64,000 nt of DNA from Nymphaea colorata (GCF_008831285.2 NC_045144.1:25435716-25499715), one strand, 5' to 3'; positions 22,085 through 34,656 are shown, numbered from the stretch's first letter. The notes: a model not told the origin generated them from the sequence alone. Made by a program: numbers and translations.

Positions 22085-23007
22085 CTGTTTAAAAGTTTGA
22101 GACGTTATTTGTGACTGTAATTCAAAGTTCAAACCAAGAAAAGTTAACACAGACCACCATGCTCTCTATTCATTACTTGGTAGAGATAGAAAGAGAGAAA
22201 CCGGCATAGATCTTGTTACAAGTTGAGTATGAACTATTAAAAATTTAAAATTATATAACTAGTGCTTCTAAACCAAAATTTTCTAACTCAGCTCTTATCC
22301 AATGAATGTATAGTCTTTACTCTTTATGCAACTCATTTTGTGTATAATCATTTCTTTTGGGTATGTATCCATAATCTAGGTCATTGGATTCTTGAAAACC
22401 ATGTCTCAGAATTCAGATAAGAACATCAGAATTGTGGACCCGGTCCAACTTGTAAACGAATTAGCTGATGCAGGTTGGGGACCCGCATGTTCTTGACATG
22501 TATGCAACTACTTGTTCAATCTCATATAACATTTAATCTTAATTAGCCTGAACTTATAATGATGTACAATTAGGAATTTATTAGCATATAATATGGCAGT
22601 CAATTGCTGAAGGGGCACCAATATGTAAATAAACAAATAGAGCCATGAAACTAATACGTGATAAAGCGTTTTGATGGGTAATTATTTTTTTGCTGACTTA
22701 ATTTGCCTACAAAATATACAAGTCATCCTTTTCAGTTTTGTAACGTAACAACCCATTTTGAAAAGTTTGGTGTAATATTGAAGATTGTAAGAGATTTTCA
22801 AAGAATAGAACCGAAACTGCTAGGAGGTGGGTTGGGATCTGTTGAACCAAGGGCTTGAGCCTGATGTAGAAGTGAGTCGAGTCGTTTAAGTTCATATGCT
22901 ACCGCAAGTACTCTGCTTCAACCTGTCCAATTACACCCATTGATGCCATTCATCTCGCCTATGGCTGAATTTGAGTCCCTTGCTTTCTACAATGCCAGCC
23001 TCAAGTG

Positions 23008-23140
23008 GCATATCATAGCTGGTTAGGTAGGAAGGTGAGAGCCTCATCACCAGTTCGAATCTGATTGGCGTTCCGCCCATACTTCACGGGCCATTGGCAC
23101 TTCCTAAAGCCTATCGGAACGTCCACATAAAACCTAAAAG
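23008..23140 (+). mobile_element. Possible tRNA-derived SINE fragment
   Basis: TAGCTGGTTAGG (23016-23027) resembles a tRNA A box and AGTTCGAATCT (23052-23062) a B box. They are 24 bases apart, close to polymerase III spacing, and a short unique-looking tail follows. No poly(A) tail or target duplication is clear. Confidence 0.3.
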
Positions 23141-23491
23141 TTTGCTTATTTACATATGAATGCACATCAATTATTTAATAATTTACACATTGGTACTCTT
23201 TAACTATTTTTATATATCCAAATGGACCAAGATTTTGGCTTTGGTTAAAAAATTTCTAGCTTGGCCGCTAGTAATAAAGTTACAGCTGATGGTGATAGTT
23301 TTGTTGATATACTGGGAAGGCACGGGCAGTGGAGGTGTGGCTGGGCTGCCGGAGTTGACTTTGAAAGGACTCGTCGTCTGCAATGGGTCAGCCCAGTTGT
23401 GCCGTGGGAGACGGCGTGACTTGACCTATGGTCTACCAACGAGAGCAATTACTTTTTACTGTTTACATGTCCAGAGTTTTTTTTTTTTTTT

Positions 23492-23705
23492 GAATTTTGA
23501 TATCAGAATTTAAAAAAAAATGGAAAGAAAATTCCACCTCAAATTTAAATTGAAATGGAAATTTCATTTCTAGCTTCTATTCCGGAGTTTTTTCAACGTT
23601 TGGTGGCCATGAATTTTGATTTTAGAATTAAAATATTGGAAACAAAATTTCACCTCCAATTAAAATTGAGATGGAAATTCGATTTCCGGTTTTCATTTGT
23701 ATTTG
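23492..23705. repeat. Diverged tandem duplication, period 120 bp
   Basis: GAATTTTGAT starts copies at 23492 and 23612. Both then carry ATCAGAATT or TTTAGAATT, GGAAA.AAAATT.CACCTC and GAAATGGAAATT or GAGATGGAAATT. AT-rich and non-coding. Confidence 0.7.
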
Positions 23706-24815
23706 ATAGTTTAAAATTTTGATTTTCGAATTGAAAATGTTGTGTTTGATAGTTAAAATTGTAGAATTGAGCCTCCTTGAAGATCAAATTCCAGTTCTGC
23801 CCCAGCTACTGCCTCTTACACTTGGCCCCGAAATGCCACAATCCAACTTACCCAAGGGTGAAGCTAGAATTTTCTTTTAAATAAAATTTTTCTCAGCTAG
23901 GTTTACGATGGACCAGTCGAGCCCAGTAAGCTGAACCAGACTTAGACCGATCAGGACGTTGACGGAAAAGGACTCATTAAAATTGGTCCGACCAACCGGC
24001 CAAGAACACGTGTTGCCTTACCAACAATCCTTTTTCCCTTTGTTGACCCAAAAAGGGGTCATACTCGGTTCAAATCTAGGGTTTTTCAAGCTAAATTTGA
24101 TCGGGTTTAGACTCAGTCTTGGCTCGAAGAGGACTCCATAAAATTGGGCCGACCAGCCGACCAAGAACATGTGTGGCCCGAACCTGAAGTAGCTTGTAGT
24201 GTCACTTTTAGATCGAATTTCAGATTCAATATGCAATGTAATTCCGTTCACTTATTAAATCTGATGAATCAGATCTGACTTTGGGTTGGCAGCGAATTTG
24301 GGGATATTCGGCATTTTTTCTTCTAATATGTTGAATTGACCAGGGGAGGTCAGGCAGGTAATGCAAGGCTTGATTGGTGGAAGACCATGAATCTGCCTAA
24401 CTATCACTGCATCACTTTATGTTGTTCTTTGACTTAATTTGCGTCTGTTTAAAAAAAATTATGGTAGTCCAAGAATCCAATTGGATCCTAACTTCTCATT
24501 ATTCAGAAACTTATATATATATATATATATATATATACTTAAATGTTATATGAATATGGAACAATATCTGCCTTTGATCTTTTTTAGAGAAAATAAAGAG
24601 AAAAAAAATGTGATGAACTAATACTAGATGATAACAATACCTAATCACATTTTTTTCTTTGTTCCCTTTTTATGAAGGCAGCCTGATGCATTTCATTGGG
24701 CAGCCTTTAATCACATGTGTGTCCTATTAATGTATTGGGACTTGTGCTCCAAGAAATGGAGGGTTCCTTTGCTTAAATCTGCCCAGAAAATCCAGCTTTG
24801 TCTTCTTTTTCTCTT

Positions 24816-24905
24816 TCTTTAATTTTGGTATACATCCTTATTTTATCGGCTCTCTCTCTCTCTTTAATTTTGATATACATTTTTATTTTATCGGCTCTCT
24901 CTCTC
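24816..24905. repeat. Two 45-bp tandem copies
   Basis: TCTTTAATTTTGGTATACAT at 24816 and TCTTTAATTTTGATATACAT at 24861 each continue to TTATTTTATCGGCTCTCTCT. They differ at a few positions only. Confidence 0.8.
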
Positions 24906-24930
24906 ATATATATATATATATATAACAATT

Positions 24931-25090
24931 GTCCGAACCAAGTAGTAAATGCTTGTATTATTGTCTCGTACGACCTGGCTTTGTCCGTCCAAACCAAGTA
25001 AATGTTTGTATTATTGTCTCCTACGACCTGACTTTGTCTGTTTGAATCACGTAAATCTTTGTGTCATTGTTTCCTACGACCTAGTTTTCC
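24931..25090. repeat. Three tandem copies of a 52-53-bp unit
   Basis: Units start GTCCGAACC (24931), GTCCGTCCAAACC (24983) and GTCTGTTTGAATC (25036). Each includes TTGTATTATTGTCTC or a variant and TACGACCTG or TACGACCTA. The third copy is the most diverged. Confidence 0.8.
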
Positions 25091-25492
25091 TGCATTTTCT
25101 TGGAGTCTTTAATAACATGGACCACTCATCTTCTTTGTCAGAGTCATCAATGAAACTAATAAAGATACACAGACAAATAGTTTTCATAAACAGGAAGACC
25201 TTCAAGGTGAAAGGCATAAGGCCTGATTCTGACTAGCGCCAGGAGTTTTGGCCAAGTCAACAAATGGGGATTTGTATTTGGAACCTGATAAATGCTTAAC
25301 TTTTTCTAACTGTCAATACTTTTGGCAATTTAACAATAAATTTGATCAGTCTTTAGTGTAGGCCTCAAAAAAATTATTCAGAAATAAATGGTCTTCCTCC
25401 GCCTAGCTTTTCAATTGATTCTGGTGGAATTGGTCGTTGCACCCAGCTGTAGCTCTACATAAGAGCTGCAACTTGCAGCCTTTTGTTCTTGC

Positions 25493-25535
<43 letters not shown>

Positions 25536-26993
25536 GACCCTGTCAAGAGGTTCGAACGTGTGGAGCTTCCGCAGCCTGGCAGAAGGCCGAAGCTTTCACT
25601 CAATTTCTTATCTACTTAAAGTATAAAGCCTGCTTTCTTGTTTAGATTGTGCCTCCACGGTGCTTCAGTTTGCATGTGATTGATAAATAAGCAGTTTCTT
25701 GGGACCTGTGTCCCTGTTTAAAGAAGGAAGCGTTTTTTTTTTTCATTCTTCTGTTCCATGCATTCCATCGTGAGAGATGAAGAAACACTGGAATGCAGAG
25801 TAACTGATCCACATTTGATAACAGAAGGTTTAAAACACCAGGTTATTTTATGAATTTGTTCGAAAATTTAGAATATTAGTCTATCCCAATCTTTGGGATG
25901 GATTAATGGAATACTGTTTTAGTGTTCTTGTGTAGTGCAAGAATGCTGCTGGTATTGCCGAAAGCCCGAGTTTTTACAATTGAAAAACATCAAAAATTTT
26001 CTCATCAACATTAGAAAAGAAGAAAATTGCAGTTGCCAGGTGAATGGCGTGGAGAATCCAATTATGTGACAACCCAAAAACCAGAGTATGAGAACATGCT
26101 CTGGATTATGAGGTGTTAGCTTGCAGGAGCTGAAAAAGAAATATTATGTTTTCTCATCGAGAAACCTTTCCTGTGGCCGACACTTACATTGACAAAAAAT
26201 AAGCAAAATTTCCACAAGTTCCTTGAGAAATTGAAGCTTTCTGGTTTCCACATGCCAGTTAAGATTATGTATTTCTTTGGGTTGAGGGAAGAGGCGATGA
26301 AAGTAACGGGAGGAAAGCAGACATAGAGGACGAATTTGAACCAATCAAAATTTGGATTATCCTGACGTGCATGAGAGGAAATACTGTATGGAGAAGAAGA
26401 AGAAGATCATGAATAAGAAGAAGATGAGAGAGATCGAGAAGATAAATGATCACAGCAGTGTGAATGAAGAGGCCAAGAAGATATGATGATTGCGACCAAG
26501 TTTGTGATAAGGTGAGAAGAACCACTAATTTTAGTTTGAAAAATTTTCCAATCCGAAACCTATAGCTTGTTTTTATATTTTATCATCTGTAATAATTTTG
26601 CTGCCTTCAGCGAATTTGTTGTATACTTTCCTGTCCAGACTTGTCCAGACTTGCAGAAAGGAAATCAACAACTGAAAAAAATTTCAAAACTATAGCTTAA
26701 ACTTTTGAACCCAATTGTTACTATCTAATAGTTTTCATTTTTCAGGTGAGCAAGAAGCTAATTCCATTGATTGATTGGGAAGTGAGCGCCCACACTCCCG
26801 TAGGTTTTTGTTATCGTAGATCACATGCATATAGACAGATATTTCTAAGAAGTAGAGAGTGTCTCAAAAGCTGCAAGGAATGTTTCAAACAGGAAACTGA
26901 GCTTCTTGAGACAATCAATCTCATTCTCCCAAAGACGAACTACAATTTCCTGCAACCAAGAAGGTGCGAGAGGAGGGTGTGTCATGGCACCCC

Positions 26994-27038
26994 ATCTCAG
27001 ACTACATGTCTGAGATAGGGTGTCTCCTGACACCCTAT
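26994..27038. repeat. Two adjacent perfect hairpins
   Basis: ATCTCAGAC (26994-27002), loop TACAT, then GTCTGAGAT (27008-27016) form a perfect 9-bp stem. ATAGGGTGTC (27015-27024), loop TCCT, then GACACCCTAT (27029-27038) form a perfect 10-bp stem. The two share AT at the junction. They could be the end of a fold-back or hAT-like element. No matching partner end was found. Confidence 0.6.
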
Positions 27039-28172
27039 ATCAGGCACTCAAGCAGGCCTTACGGAGCATTTGATTACCACAAAACTGCGGCTCTTATTTA
27101 TCAACATGAAAGTTTTGGAACTGTGGAATTAAGATCCCTCCTGTTTATCATCCACGCATCTTTGGCTGTGATGGGAATGGTTTGATTTCATATCTATGGA
27201 GTAAAGATTCATTGATTACAGATTCCTGTTGTAACCATGCATCTTTCAAACGGAAGATCTAAGATCATCCCTGTTGAAATCCATAATGGCGGCATCTGCA
27301 GACCCTTTACGCAGCCGATTCTGCAGTCACGGAAGGAAGTTCCTTTTCTATCTCTAGCAGGAGCTGGTAAAGGATCCATTCCAGTATGGGAAATCAATTT
27401 GCCTTGTTTGGCAGTTAAGATTTACCTTGGACCCAAGCCTCTTTGTATTTAATGGATCTTAACTCCGCTATTTTGCAATCTATTCTCTTATACCAGTTCG
27501 ATGGTTGGATTAGTAGCGATTACAAGACACCTATCAGATCATCCATCAAGGAGAAGATCCTTTGCAAAGGTGAAAACTGGATCAACAACAAAACAGAAAA
27601 TATTCAAGGAAAAATCAGGGAAAGTAAACGTCTGTGAGACTTCGGAATCTTTAATTGTTCGAGGGAAGATATACTAAAACCTCAATATATAAAAAAACAT
27701 ACCAAAAAGTAAATAAGAGAGAGTAGGCCAAAGATATTGTTTTATGACACTGAAGCAATGATATAACAGAAGATTTTGAGGTAGGTATATTTTGAAAATA
27801 TTCATTTTTCCTTTCCGTTTTAAATTGGCATTTGAGAATATCAAAATAGAATGTCAGCCATCGTCAGAAACCTCACAGGTATTGGTGACAAGAAAATAAT
27901 GCATAGATTGTGGTAGCAAGAGTGAAGTCATGCGCCATCTTCCTAACCCTCTGGTGCACGAGATTTGTTGAGCATTTTAAGAACGAGGCCATGAAAAGGC
28001 ACTTTGCTTTTCCTTTCTCATGTATTTCTCGAGACGCTAAGGTGACTGGTGCGCTAAGACTGATATTTCCTGGTGTTGGATACAACATTGTATCTTTTAC
28101 AGTTGACTAAACATGAATTCAGATGCCTGACTGAAACTTTTTGTAGGTGATTGTTCAGATGGTGTCAATAAC

Positions 28173-31100
28173 CTACCGCCGCCTTGCCCGCTGTAGAGGT
28201 TGCCAAACCAATTGCAATTCCAGTTCGCCGCACTCGACATTTCTTAGCCTGAGAATGATGTCCTGCACAATCTTCCCATCGACACACCTGATGCAGCTTT
28301 CAGTAGCCAAGCAGTTATTTGGAGCTGGCAGAATTGTCCTGTATACGACATTATCTTCAGAACCAGCTATACGCATTTTCACCGCTTCCATGAAAGGGTT
28401 TATATCAATTTCAGCATCACCCATTCCATCATCGTGGCTGAACCTATCTTTGTCATAAACTTCCTGCCATCAAGAATGATGAGCATGTTAAACGTGAAAA
28501 TGGTGACAGTAAAGAAGGCCAAAAGATGGCGAGTTGAATTCCAGGCTTCCAGAAAACTATCCAAGCCTTTCAAAATTTCAGTTTCAGGTCGGACATTACT
28601 ATAGCTGAAATTTGCAAAGTACAGAAGAACTCTTTTTCAACTTGGAGCCAATAAAGTAGCCACTGGAGCTTTAATAATCGTGCACTTGAATATGAATGTA
28701 TTTATGTGTAGCTGCATCAGTTACTGCTGCTCGTCAGTGACTGAAACTCTATTACAAGGGAGGAATCACATCAATTGCCTCACATGAAACGAGCAGGTAA
28801 CCCCTTGCAGCGACATAGCTTTTTTGAAAAGTTTGTGGGGTTTGACACGTGAGGCTCGTTTTGACCTTCTGAAGCAGACAACTAATGTAGTTCGTAGACA
28901 AATGAGAACATTTCATAAATTTGGTGGTGTCTCTATGTACTAATCTTTTTTTTTCGAGGACCCGTACTCTAGCTTTTTCTGCATGTAAGTTAGATCCATC
29001 ATTGAGAAGAAATGATCCTTGAGTTAATACTCAAGGGTTCAATGTTGAAGGTAACATCCATGACACGCCTAGGATGCATTTGATAAGCGAACATTCTTCA
29101 ATTTTGGAGAAGAATGTCCACAACATACATCATACAATAAAAAACAGGTGATAATTTATCCATGATTCCTGTTCGGTCTGAAGAAAATTGAGTCAGCATA
29201 AAGTTGCCAAGCGTAAGAGATATCTTGGCCAACTTCTGCAGGCATCAAACAACCCTTAAGAAAGTGAAATATGTGTTATACTAGAGGGTACAGAATCAGT
29301 TCCCAATGTTCCAGTTGAAGTATCAAAGGCAAAAGAGTTCATCTATTGAATATCGACCCTGGCAAACAGAGTGAATTCATATAATTTTTAGAAAGTACAA
29401 TAGACACTGGAGAAGAAATAAATTACAATGTATCCAGAAGTAGGCATTAGAAAATGAACGAAACTTACAATTCTAATTGGCCTGATGGATTCTGAAATGG
29501 TAAGGGTCAATTTTTCGTTCCATTCAGGATTGACATTTTTCTTCATCACTTTTGTCTTCAATTTCTGAAACAAGACAAAGTGCAAGTTTAATTAAAGAAC
29601 CATCTTTGAAATTGGGAGAAAAAAAAGCTGCCCAAATTCTAAAGCATAAAATTGCTTACATGCACAAAGTGAAACCCAACCAAGCATATAATTTGCTGAA
29701 AAAGTGAAAACAACTACAAAGCATAGAACAGAGAAAAAGGAATATCTGTACTGGTTTGGAACAGATCAACAAGGTACGAGAAAGCATCTAAGGATACTGA
29801 CAGATAGCCCACATGCTTGTTTGAAGATACATCATACTGTGCCATCTCCAGATGGCATGAAGCCTCTTGCAAAACAGAAGAGCCCTGAAGAAGGAACCCT
29901 AGGACTTTCTACTGTAATTTAAGACTTGAGGTATGTCATTCGAGAGGAAAAATAGATCACAGCAAACATACAGCGCACATATATCCACTTGATCCATGTT
30001 CTGCAGAAGAACGAACTCTTTACAATGCTAAACTTCAAAATAGCAACCTTCTGTGCAAGCAATTTTATCATAGAAATGCTACATGTTCCAACAAATACAT
30101 AGGACAAACTTCAATTAGTGCATGCAATACAGTTTGACCACAAAGGAAACAAGAAAACTTTTGACCACCACAAACTATCATATCTTCTGATGCCCAACGT
30201 ATGGGTTCCTTATCTGTCCTGCAACATTCTATGAGAACTAACGACCTGAACGGTCTACTTAGAATAAATACACTATCATCAAGATGTTGGTCAGAACACC
30301 ATCAATGAAATAAAAAGTCATCTAAGTTCCATCTCATATTAACCCGCATGTACATGACCTTGATCTTGACAATTTTCACCAGGCTAGCAATCATTAATCA
30401 TTGTTAACTGGTATTTCGGGACACAAGTTTCTGATCTCCCTCAAGTTTCTTGCCGAAGTATCAGATTCTCTGTGGCACATAAGCCCAAACCATAATCTTG
30501 GAGATTAACTCTCTCAGAGAGTACATGACAGATCACCTATCATGTGTCAATGCCGACCACTTAGACCAAGCTTTTCAGGTTCTCTAATCTGGAAACTGCA
30601 CAAATGTGTTGTTAGGATGCTGAGGTTCCTTCTTTTTCAAACTTGTCAGTTACCTCTTATTTTAGGACGTCATTCAATAATATCTGCACCCTAACCTGCA
30701 ACCCTAAAACCAATAAATGAGCATCCGGTTGGCTTGACATGGGAACCAGAATGGAGAAAAGAAATTAATCTGCAAATCTTCTTGCTTGATGACATTGCTA
30801 AGTAAAAAGCTATGTCACACGGACTCTTCAAAATGAGGCCGCACCCATGTCGATACGACGCTGGTGCTAGTGCTGGTGCTGCTCCAACACGCACCCGAAC
30901 CACGTCCTTTCTTATGCAAGTTAAAAGTATTTTCTATTTTTTTTCTTCTCCCTGTCCCTTTCTTTCTTTATGTATAGTACTAAAAGTAAAAAGAAAGGAC
31001 AGATTAAGATAAGAAACAAGCTAAAATTATATATATTATGAATACATACATTTATATGTATATAATAAATATATTATATATATACGCCGCACCCTTGCAC

Positions 31101-32692
31101 CCAAATTTTTTGGGATACGTCGCACCGGCACCCGCACCCTTGCACCCAAATTTTTTGGGATACGTCGCACCGGCACCCGCACCCTGCACTCATGTGACAT
31201 AGGTAAAAAGTTGTTAACTGAAAGATTTCTACTTCAAATTATTTGTTGTTAGTTAAACATGTTAACAGTTATGTCAAGCATGTCTATAATACCTTTTCGT
31301 TTGTAGTATCCAAACATCCAGGTTTGATTGTATTCTATGTCACACGGATACGGGTACGGGTACGGGGACACGGCATTTTCAAAATTTTAGGATACGCGGA
31401 TACGGCGAATATTATATTCAAAAAAATTAAAAATGATAATAAAGAAAGTCTCAAACAAAACATTGTTCATCACCAATCTCAAAAGTGATAACTGCTAAGA
31501 CATAAGCAAGAAAGTCTCAAAGAAAGTTACAAAACATTGTTCATCAATCATCAGTTTGTATTGCATCTTTACTTTAATATTGTATTGCGTTCTCTGTCCA
31601 GGACGCACAATGATTGGACTGTGCTCTAAATTGGCTTTCGGATCACGATTCTGCTCATTACGCACCGGACAGGTATCGGTTTCAGGCATCTACCAAGCCT
31701 AGAAATTGAACTTGGAACTTCAAAAATAATGTTTTTGCTTCACGAACATCTTAAACGTTCAGATTGAGGACACAGGTTATCAAGTAAGAAATAGTTTTTT
31801 TAGCAGCAGAATGCGCATTCAGGTATAACAAGAAACACAAAAAGGGAAATCTATTTGAAGCTTGAAACTCGATGAACTATCAGCTAGAGATTAACAGGCT
31901 TTAATTGAAAAGAGTGAAAACCAAGATGAAAGAAATGAGAAGTTTTTGTCAAGAGGTAGAATTTAAAAGTTCAAAACAGGGGTAATCAAAGGTAAGAAGA
32001 GAACACTTGACGGAAAACCGACCGCCCACTTTATCGATAAAATTGGGTCAACATGCAAATTTTTAACTGAAGACCAACAAAATGTTTTCAACTTATTTAA
32101 CTTGTCCGCGAAGAATGGTGCAACCACGCCATGACAGAATGTCAACGTGAAACAATAAGAACAACAACAACCAAAGGAAGGAGACGCGCTCTTGAAGCAA
32201 AATGTGAAGAACACAAAGAACTAGATTAGATGACAAGAGTTGAACAAATTTTACAGGATAAATGATGTAACCCCCATCAATTGTTCTTTTATGGACCAAT
32301 ATCACCTCAAAAATCAAGCATACAGGGGAGAATCGCTAAGAGAAACAGCAGCAGGAATCCTCAATATATTAAATCTCAGATCCTAAAGGAAACAAAAAGG
32401 AAAAATCCAAAGAAGCGTGGGGAAGGAAGATTCATCAATTTGCCCTGTGAATAAGTCGAGAAGTAGGGATCCTCCCATCGACGTAACATTAAAGGACGGC
32501 ATCCAGGATTATCCCATATTATCTGAAAAAATAAAGTTGGCACACAAAAATTACAGCATAAGCAAAGTGCAGAAGAAAAACCTGGTCACCCATCCTGACA
32601 ACAACATACGGATCGCTGGTTCTGATGTCCCTGACCGCCAAGTTGACCCCTCGGATCACATGGACCCTAAGAAACCCCAAAATGTCGTCCAT
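28173..32692 (-). CDS. C2-domain ABA-related (CAR-type) protein, 165 aa, three exons
   Basis: This is the second C2 paralog. Exons: 32692-32582 (37 codons, MDDILGFLRVHVIRGVNLAV to VVVRMGDQ, donor CAG|GTTTTT), 29564-29469 (32 codons, TTTCAG|AAATTG to ATT|GTAAGT) and 28463-28173 (96 codons plus TAG, GGCAG|GAAGTT). Introns are 3,017 and 1,005 bp, both phase 0. The C2 calcium-loop aspartates are present: D22 and D27 in RDIRTSDPY; D73, D75 and D81 in YDKDRFSHDDGMGDAE. VNPEWNE is in exon 2 and RNVECGELELQLVW near the end. The C terminus is basic (RARRR). The start is the only ATG before the conserved LGFLRV and matches the short N termini of family members. Intron 1 contains a hAT-like element at 30810-31202. 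No TATA box is evident. It should act at the plasma membrane like other CAR proteins. Confidence 0.92.
30810..31202. mobile_element. hAT-like non-autonomous element in intron 1 of the second C2 gene
   Basis: The element begins CTATGTCACA and ends TGTGACATAG, a perfect 10-bp terminal inverted repeat. It is flanked by identical 8-bp copies of GTAAAAAG (30802-30809 and 31203-31210). An 8-bp target duplication is the hallmark of hAT insertion. Inside are GCACCC/CGGCACCC words, AT-rich spacer and a 45-bp tandem pair. No transposase, so it depends on an autonomous partner. A second CTATGTCACACGGATACGGG end, without a found partner, lies at 31338. Confidence 0.85.
31092..31181. repeat. Two exact 45-bp tandem copies inside the hAT-like element
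   Basis: CCCTTGCACCCAAATTTTTT starts at 31092 and again at 31137. The two 45-base units look identical, so the duplication is younger than the surrounding diverged repeats. Confidence 0.9.
31338..31400 (+). mobile_element. Fragment of a second element with the same terminus
   Basis: CTATGTCACACGGATACGGG followed by repeated GTACGGG and GATACGCGGATACGGC matches the left end and word content of the element at 30810. No right terminus or target duplication is identifiable, so the extent is a minimum. Confidence 0.45.
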
Positions 32693-33217
32693 GGTAGACG
32701 ATGGTGGTGACGGATGGCGAAGAAGATCTCAAGCTTGCACCAATTGATGGCCATATGAGCAACACAATCAAAATAAATCAAATGGTCGACACCAGCCCGC
32801 GGGAAAGATGACCCCACCGAAGAAACACCGAGAAGATGCGGGGAAGGAGCAATCTTATTTGAAGGCTCATAGTTGACCATTTTTCATCTCGATCGTTCCA
32901 ATTTTATCGGATGTCTCCGAAGAGACCATCTCAACGTATCTCATTCGGCGCCGCATAGACAACGCCCTTCCTGGCCTCCCATCTCATAGTTCGCTGGGAT
33001 GAGCGGCCAGGATGGGCGCTGCATAGCAGATACTTCGCGTCTTGCTCACAGTTCAACCGAAACCGCCATTGAGCCTCATCAGTCAGACCGAGACTTCTTA
33101 GGGACAGGTTGTCGTCTTGATTTCCCACGAAATTCCCCTAAAGGACTAACACAAACTTGTCAATTTTTTAAACCAAAATGGGATCTGACAGGTACGAAAG
33201 TCCAAGCTACGCGCACT

Positions 33218-33379
33218 AACTCGGCCGGATTATTGTCAGGTCTCCGATTAGGCTTCCTTTTTCTCAAACGGTAGGCCCCATAAGTCCCATTTTTCCTCAA
33301 CTCGGCCGGATTATTGTCCGGTCTCCGATTAGGCTTCCTTTTTCTCAACCAGTAGGCCCCATAAGTCCCATTTTCCCTC
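33218..33379. repeat. Two tandem copies of an 81-bp unit
   Basis: AACTCGGCCGGATTATTGTC starts at 33218 and 33299. The copies differ at only a few positions. Because 81 is a multiple of three, the minus strand stays open through both and reads a 27-residue repeat (PNRRPDNNPAEL in each). No start, domain or conservation argues that it is expressed. Confidence 0.85.
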
Positions 33380-34414
33380 AACTTGCTTGCTGTTCTTCAA
33401 CCCCAAACCTTTTTTTATTGACTCTTAAACGCGAATTGCTTGTTGCTTTGGATCCCGAAATTTATTTGCAGATCTTAAACGCGGCCTTCTAGATCTCTCT
33501 CCCCCAAAAACTAGTCATCATCTTTTTGTTAATTTATTTCCAATTTTCTATCTCTTCCTCTCCTTATCATCAGGGCTTGGGTGTGACATTAAATTCAGGT
33601 TTTTGGTTGGTTCATGGATCTCAACCTGTCTCTTTAACAGTTCTAACCCCACTTTATAAGTCTTATGTGATTAGATTTGCTGGATGTTACTCAGTGTGCC
33701 TAAACGTTATTAGGAAGTAGGGAGTAAATATGTTTGTAAAAATATACAATCGAATATAATGCCACAAAATTTTAAATCCATAAAAAACCCCGAAAATTAA
33801 TAAAAAGTAAAGCAGCGGCCAATGAATAATTAAGTGCATGCTTATAATAATACAATATCATATATATTCTTTTAGAAAACACAAAATACGTTTAGGAAAC
33901 TTGAGAGAGTCGACTATGAAAGTGATTATCAACTTTAATTTTTGAGGCAATGGAGATTCAAACAAATCTGGAAACAGGTTTCTCCCATATCTTATTAACA
34001 AAAGCAATCTTCCCTTAGAAGCCCTACGGAATCAAAGTTCCCAGTACCTATCGCTTACTGCTTTCCTTACATGAAAAATCTCCATCAAAATTGTCTTGTC
34101 ACAACAAGAGAAATTTCAAAATAGATCTTTCTCCACAAATGTCACTTTATGATCATTAATATAATCATTTTCACATGTTTTCCTCGCACTCCATTCAAAA
34201 AAATGTGGTAAAATAAAAGAAATTAATACTTCGAAAACACTGGGAGAATCTTTGTGGAAGATGACAAAGGGATGAAAGCCACAGTGAAAGCAACCCATTG
34301 AGTTGTAACCAGAGGTTGGCTCGATGGGACCTACTTGCACATTACTCTACTGTTATTGGTTATTGTTGGAGAGTAGTTGATGATATGGAGTTCTCCTTGT
34401 ACTAAAAAAAAAAA

Positions 34415-34656
34415 GAAAACTCTTATTTAAATGTCGGCCTTTTAATCATAATTTAAAAAGAAAACTCTCATTTAAATGTCGGCCTTTTAATCATAATTTA
34501 AAATTCACCTTGAGGCATCAAGAAGAGACACTGTATCCTAAGCGGATGATGAGTTGGGTGGTGGCTTTAGCCTTCTACAGTGGAAAACCTTGCTCATCCG
34601 AATCATAATGGCTTTACCCTTCTACTGGGCAGTGGAAAACCTTGCTCATCCGAACC
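34415..34656. repeat. Two neighbouring short tandem duplications
   Basis: A 45-bp unit beginning GAAAACTCTTATTTAAATG occurs at 34415 and 34460. A second unit starting GGCTTTA at 34563 and 34610 includes CAGTGGAAAACCTTGCTCAT in both copies; the second has six extra bases. Confidence 0.75.

Larger units (their letters stand above)
21258..28172. other. Intergenic DNA between the first and second C2 genes
   Basis: No gene is supported. Structured items are listed separately: inverted AT-rich repeat (21823-22084), SINE-like fragment (23008-23140), short tandem duplications (23492-23705, 24816-24905, 24931-25090), (ATT)n at about 25496-25535 and two hairpins (26994-27038). A diverged pair of segments about 161 bp apart (starting near 23969 and 24130) shares GACT, AAAATTGG, CCGACCA and CCAAGAACA. 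Open frames at 26746-27018 and 27237-27452 are unrecognised. Confidence 0.45.

Noticed and set aside
26746-27018. 90-codon plus-strand frame with several Cys residues
   Set aside because: The Cys spacing fits no known finger, and the frame runs through the two hairpins. No homology recognised.
31338-31690. A second complete hAT-like element
   Set aside because: The left terminus matches, but no TGTGACATAG right end is found. ATTGTATT occurs on both sides but is too AT-rich to count as a target duplication.
32417-32710. 97-codon plus-strand frame
   Set aside because: Antisense to exon 1 of the second C2 gene and its intron.
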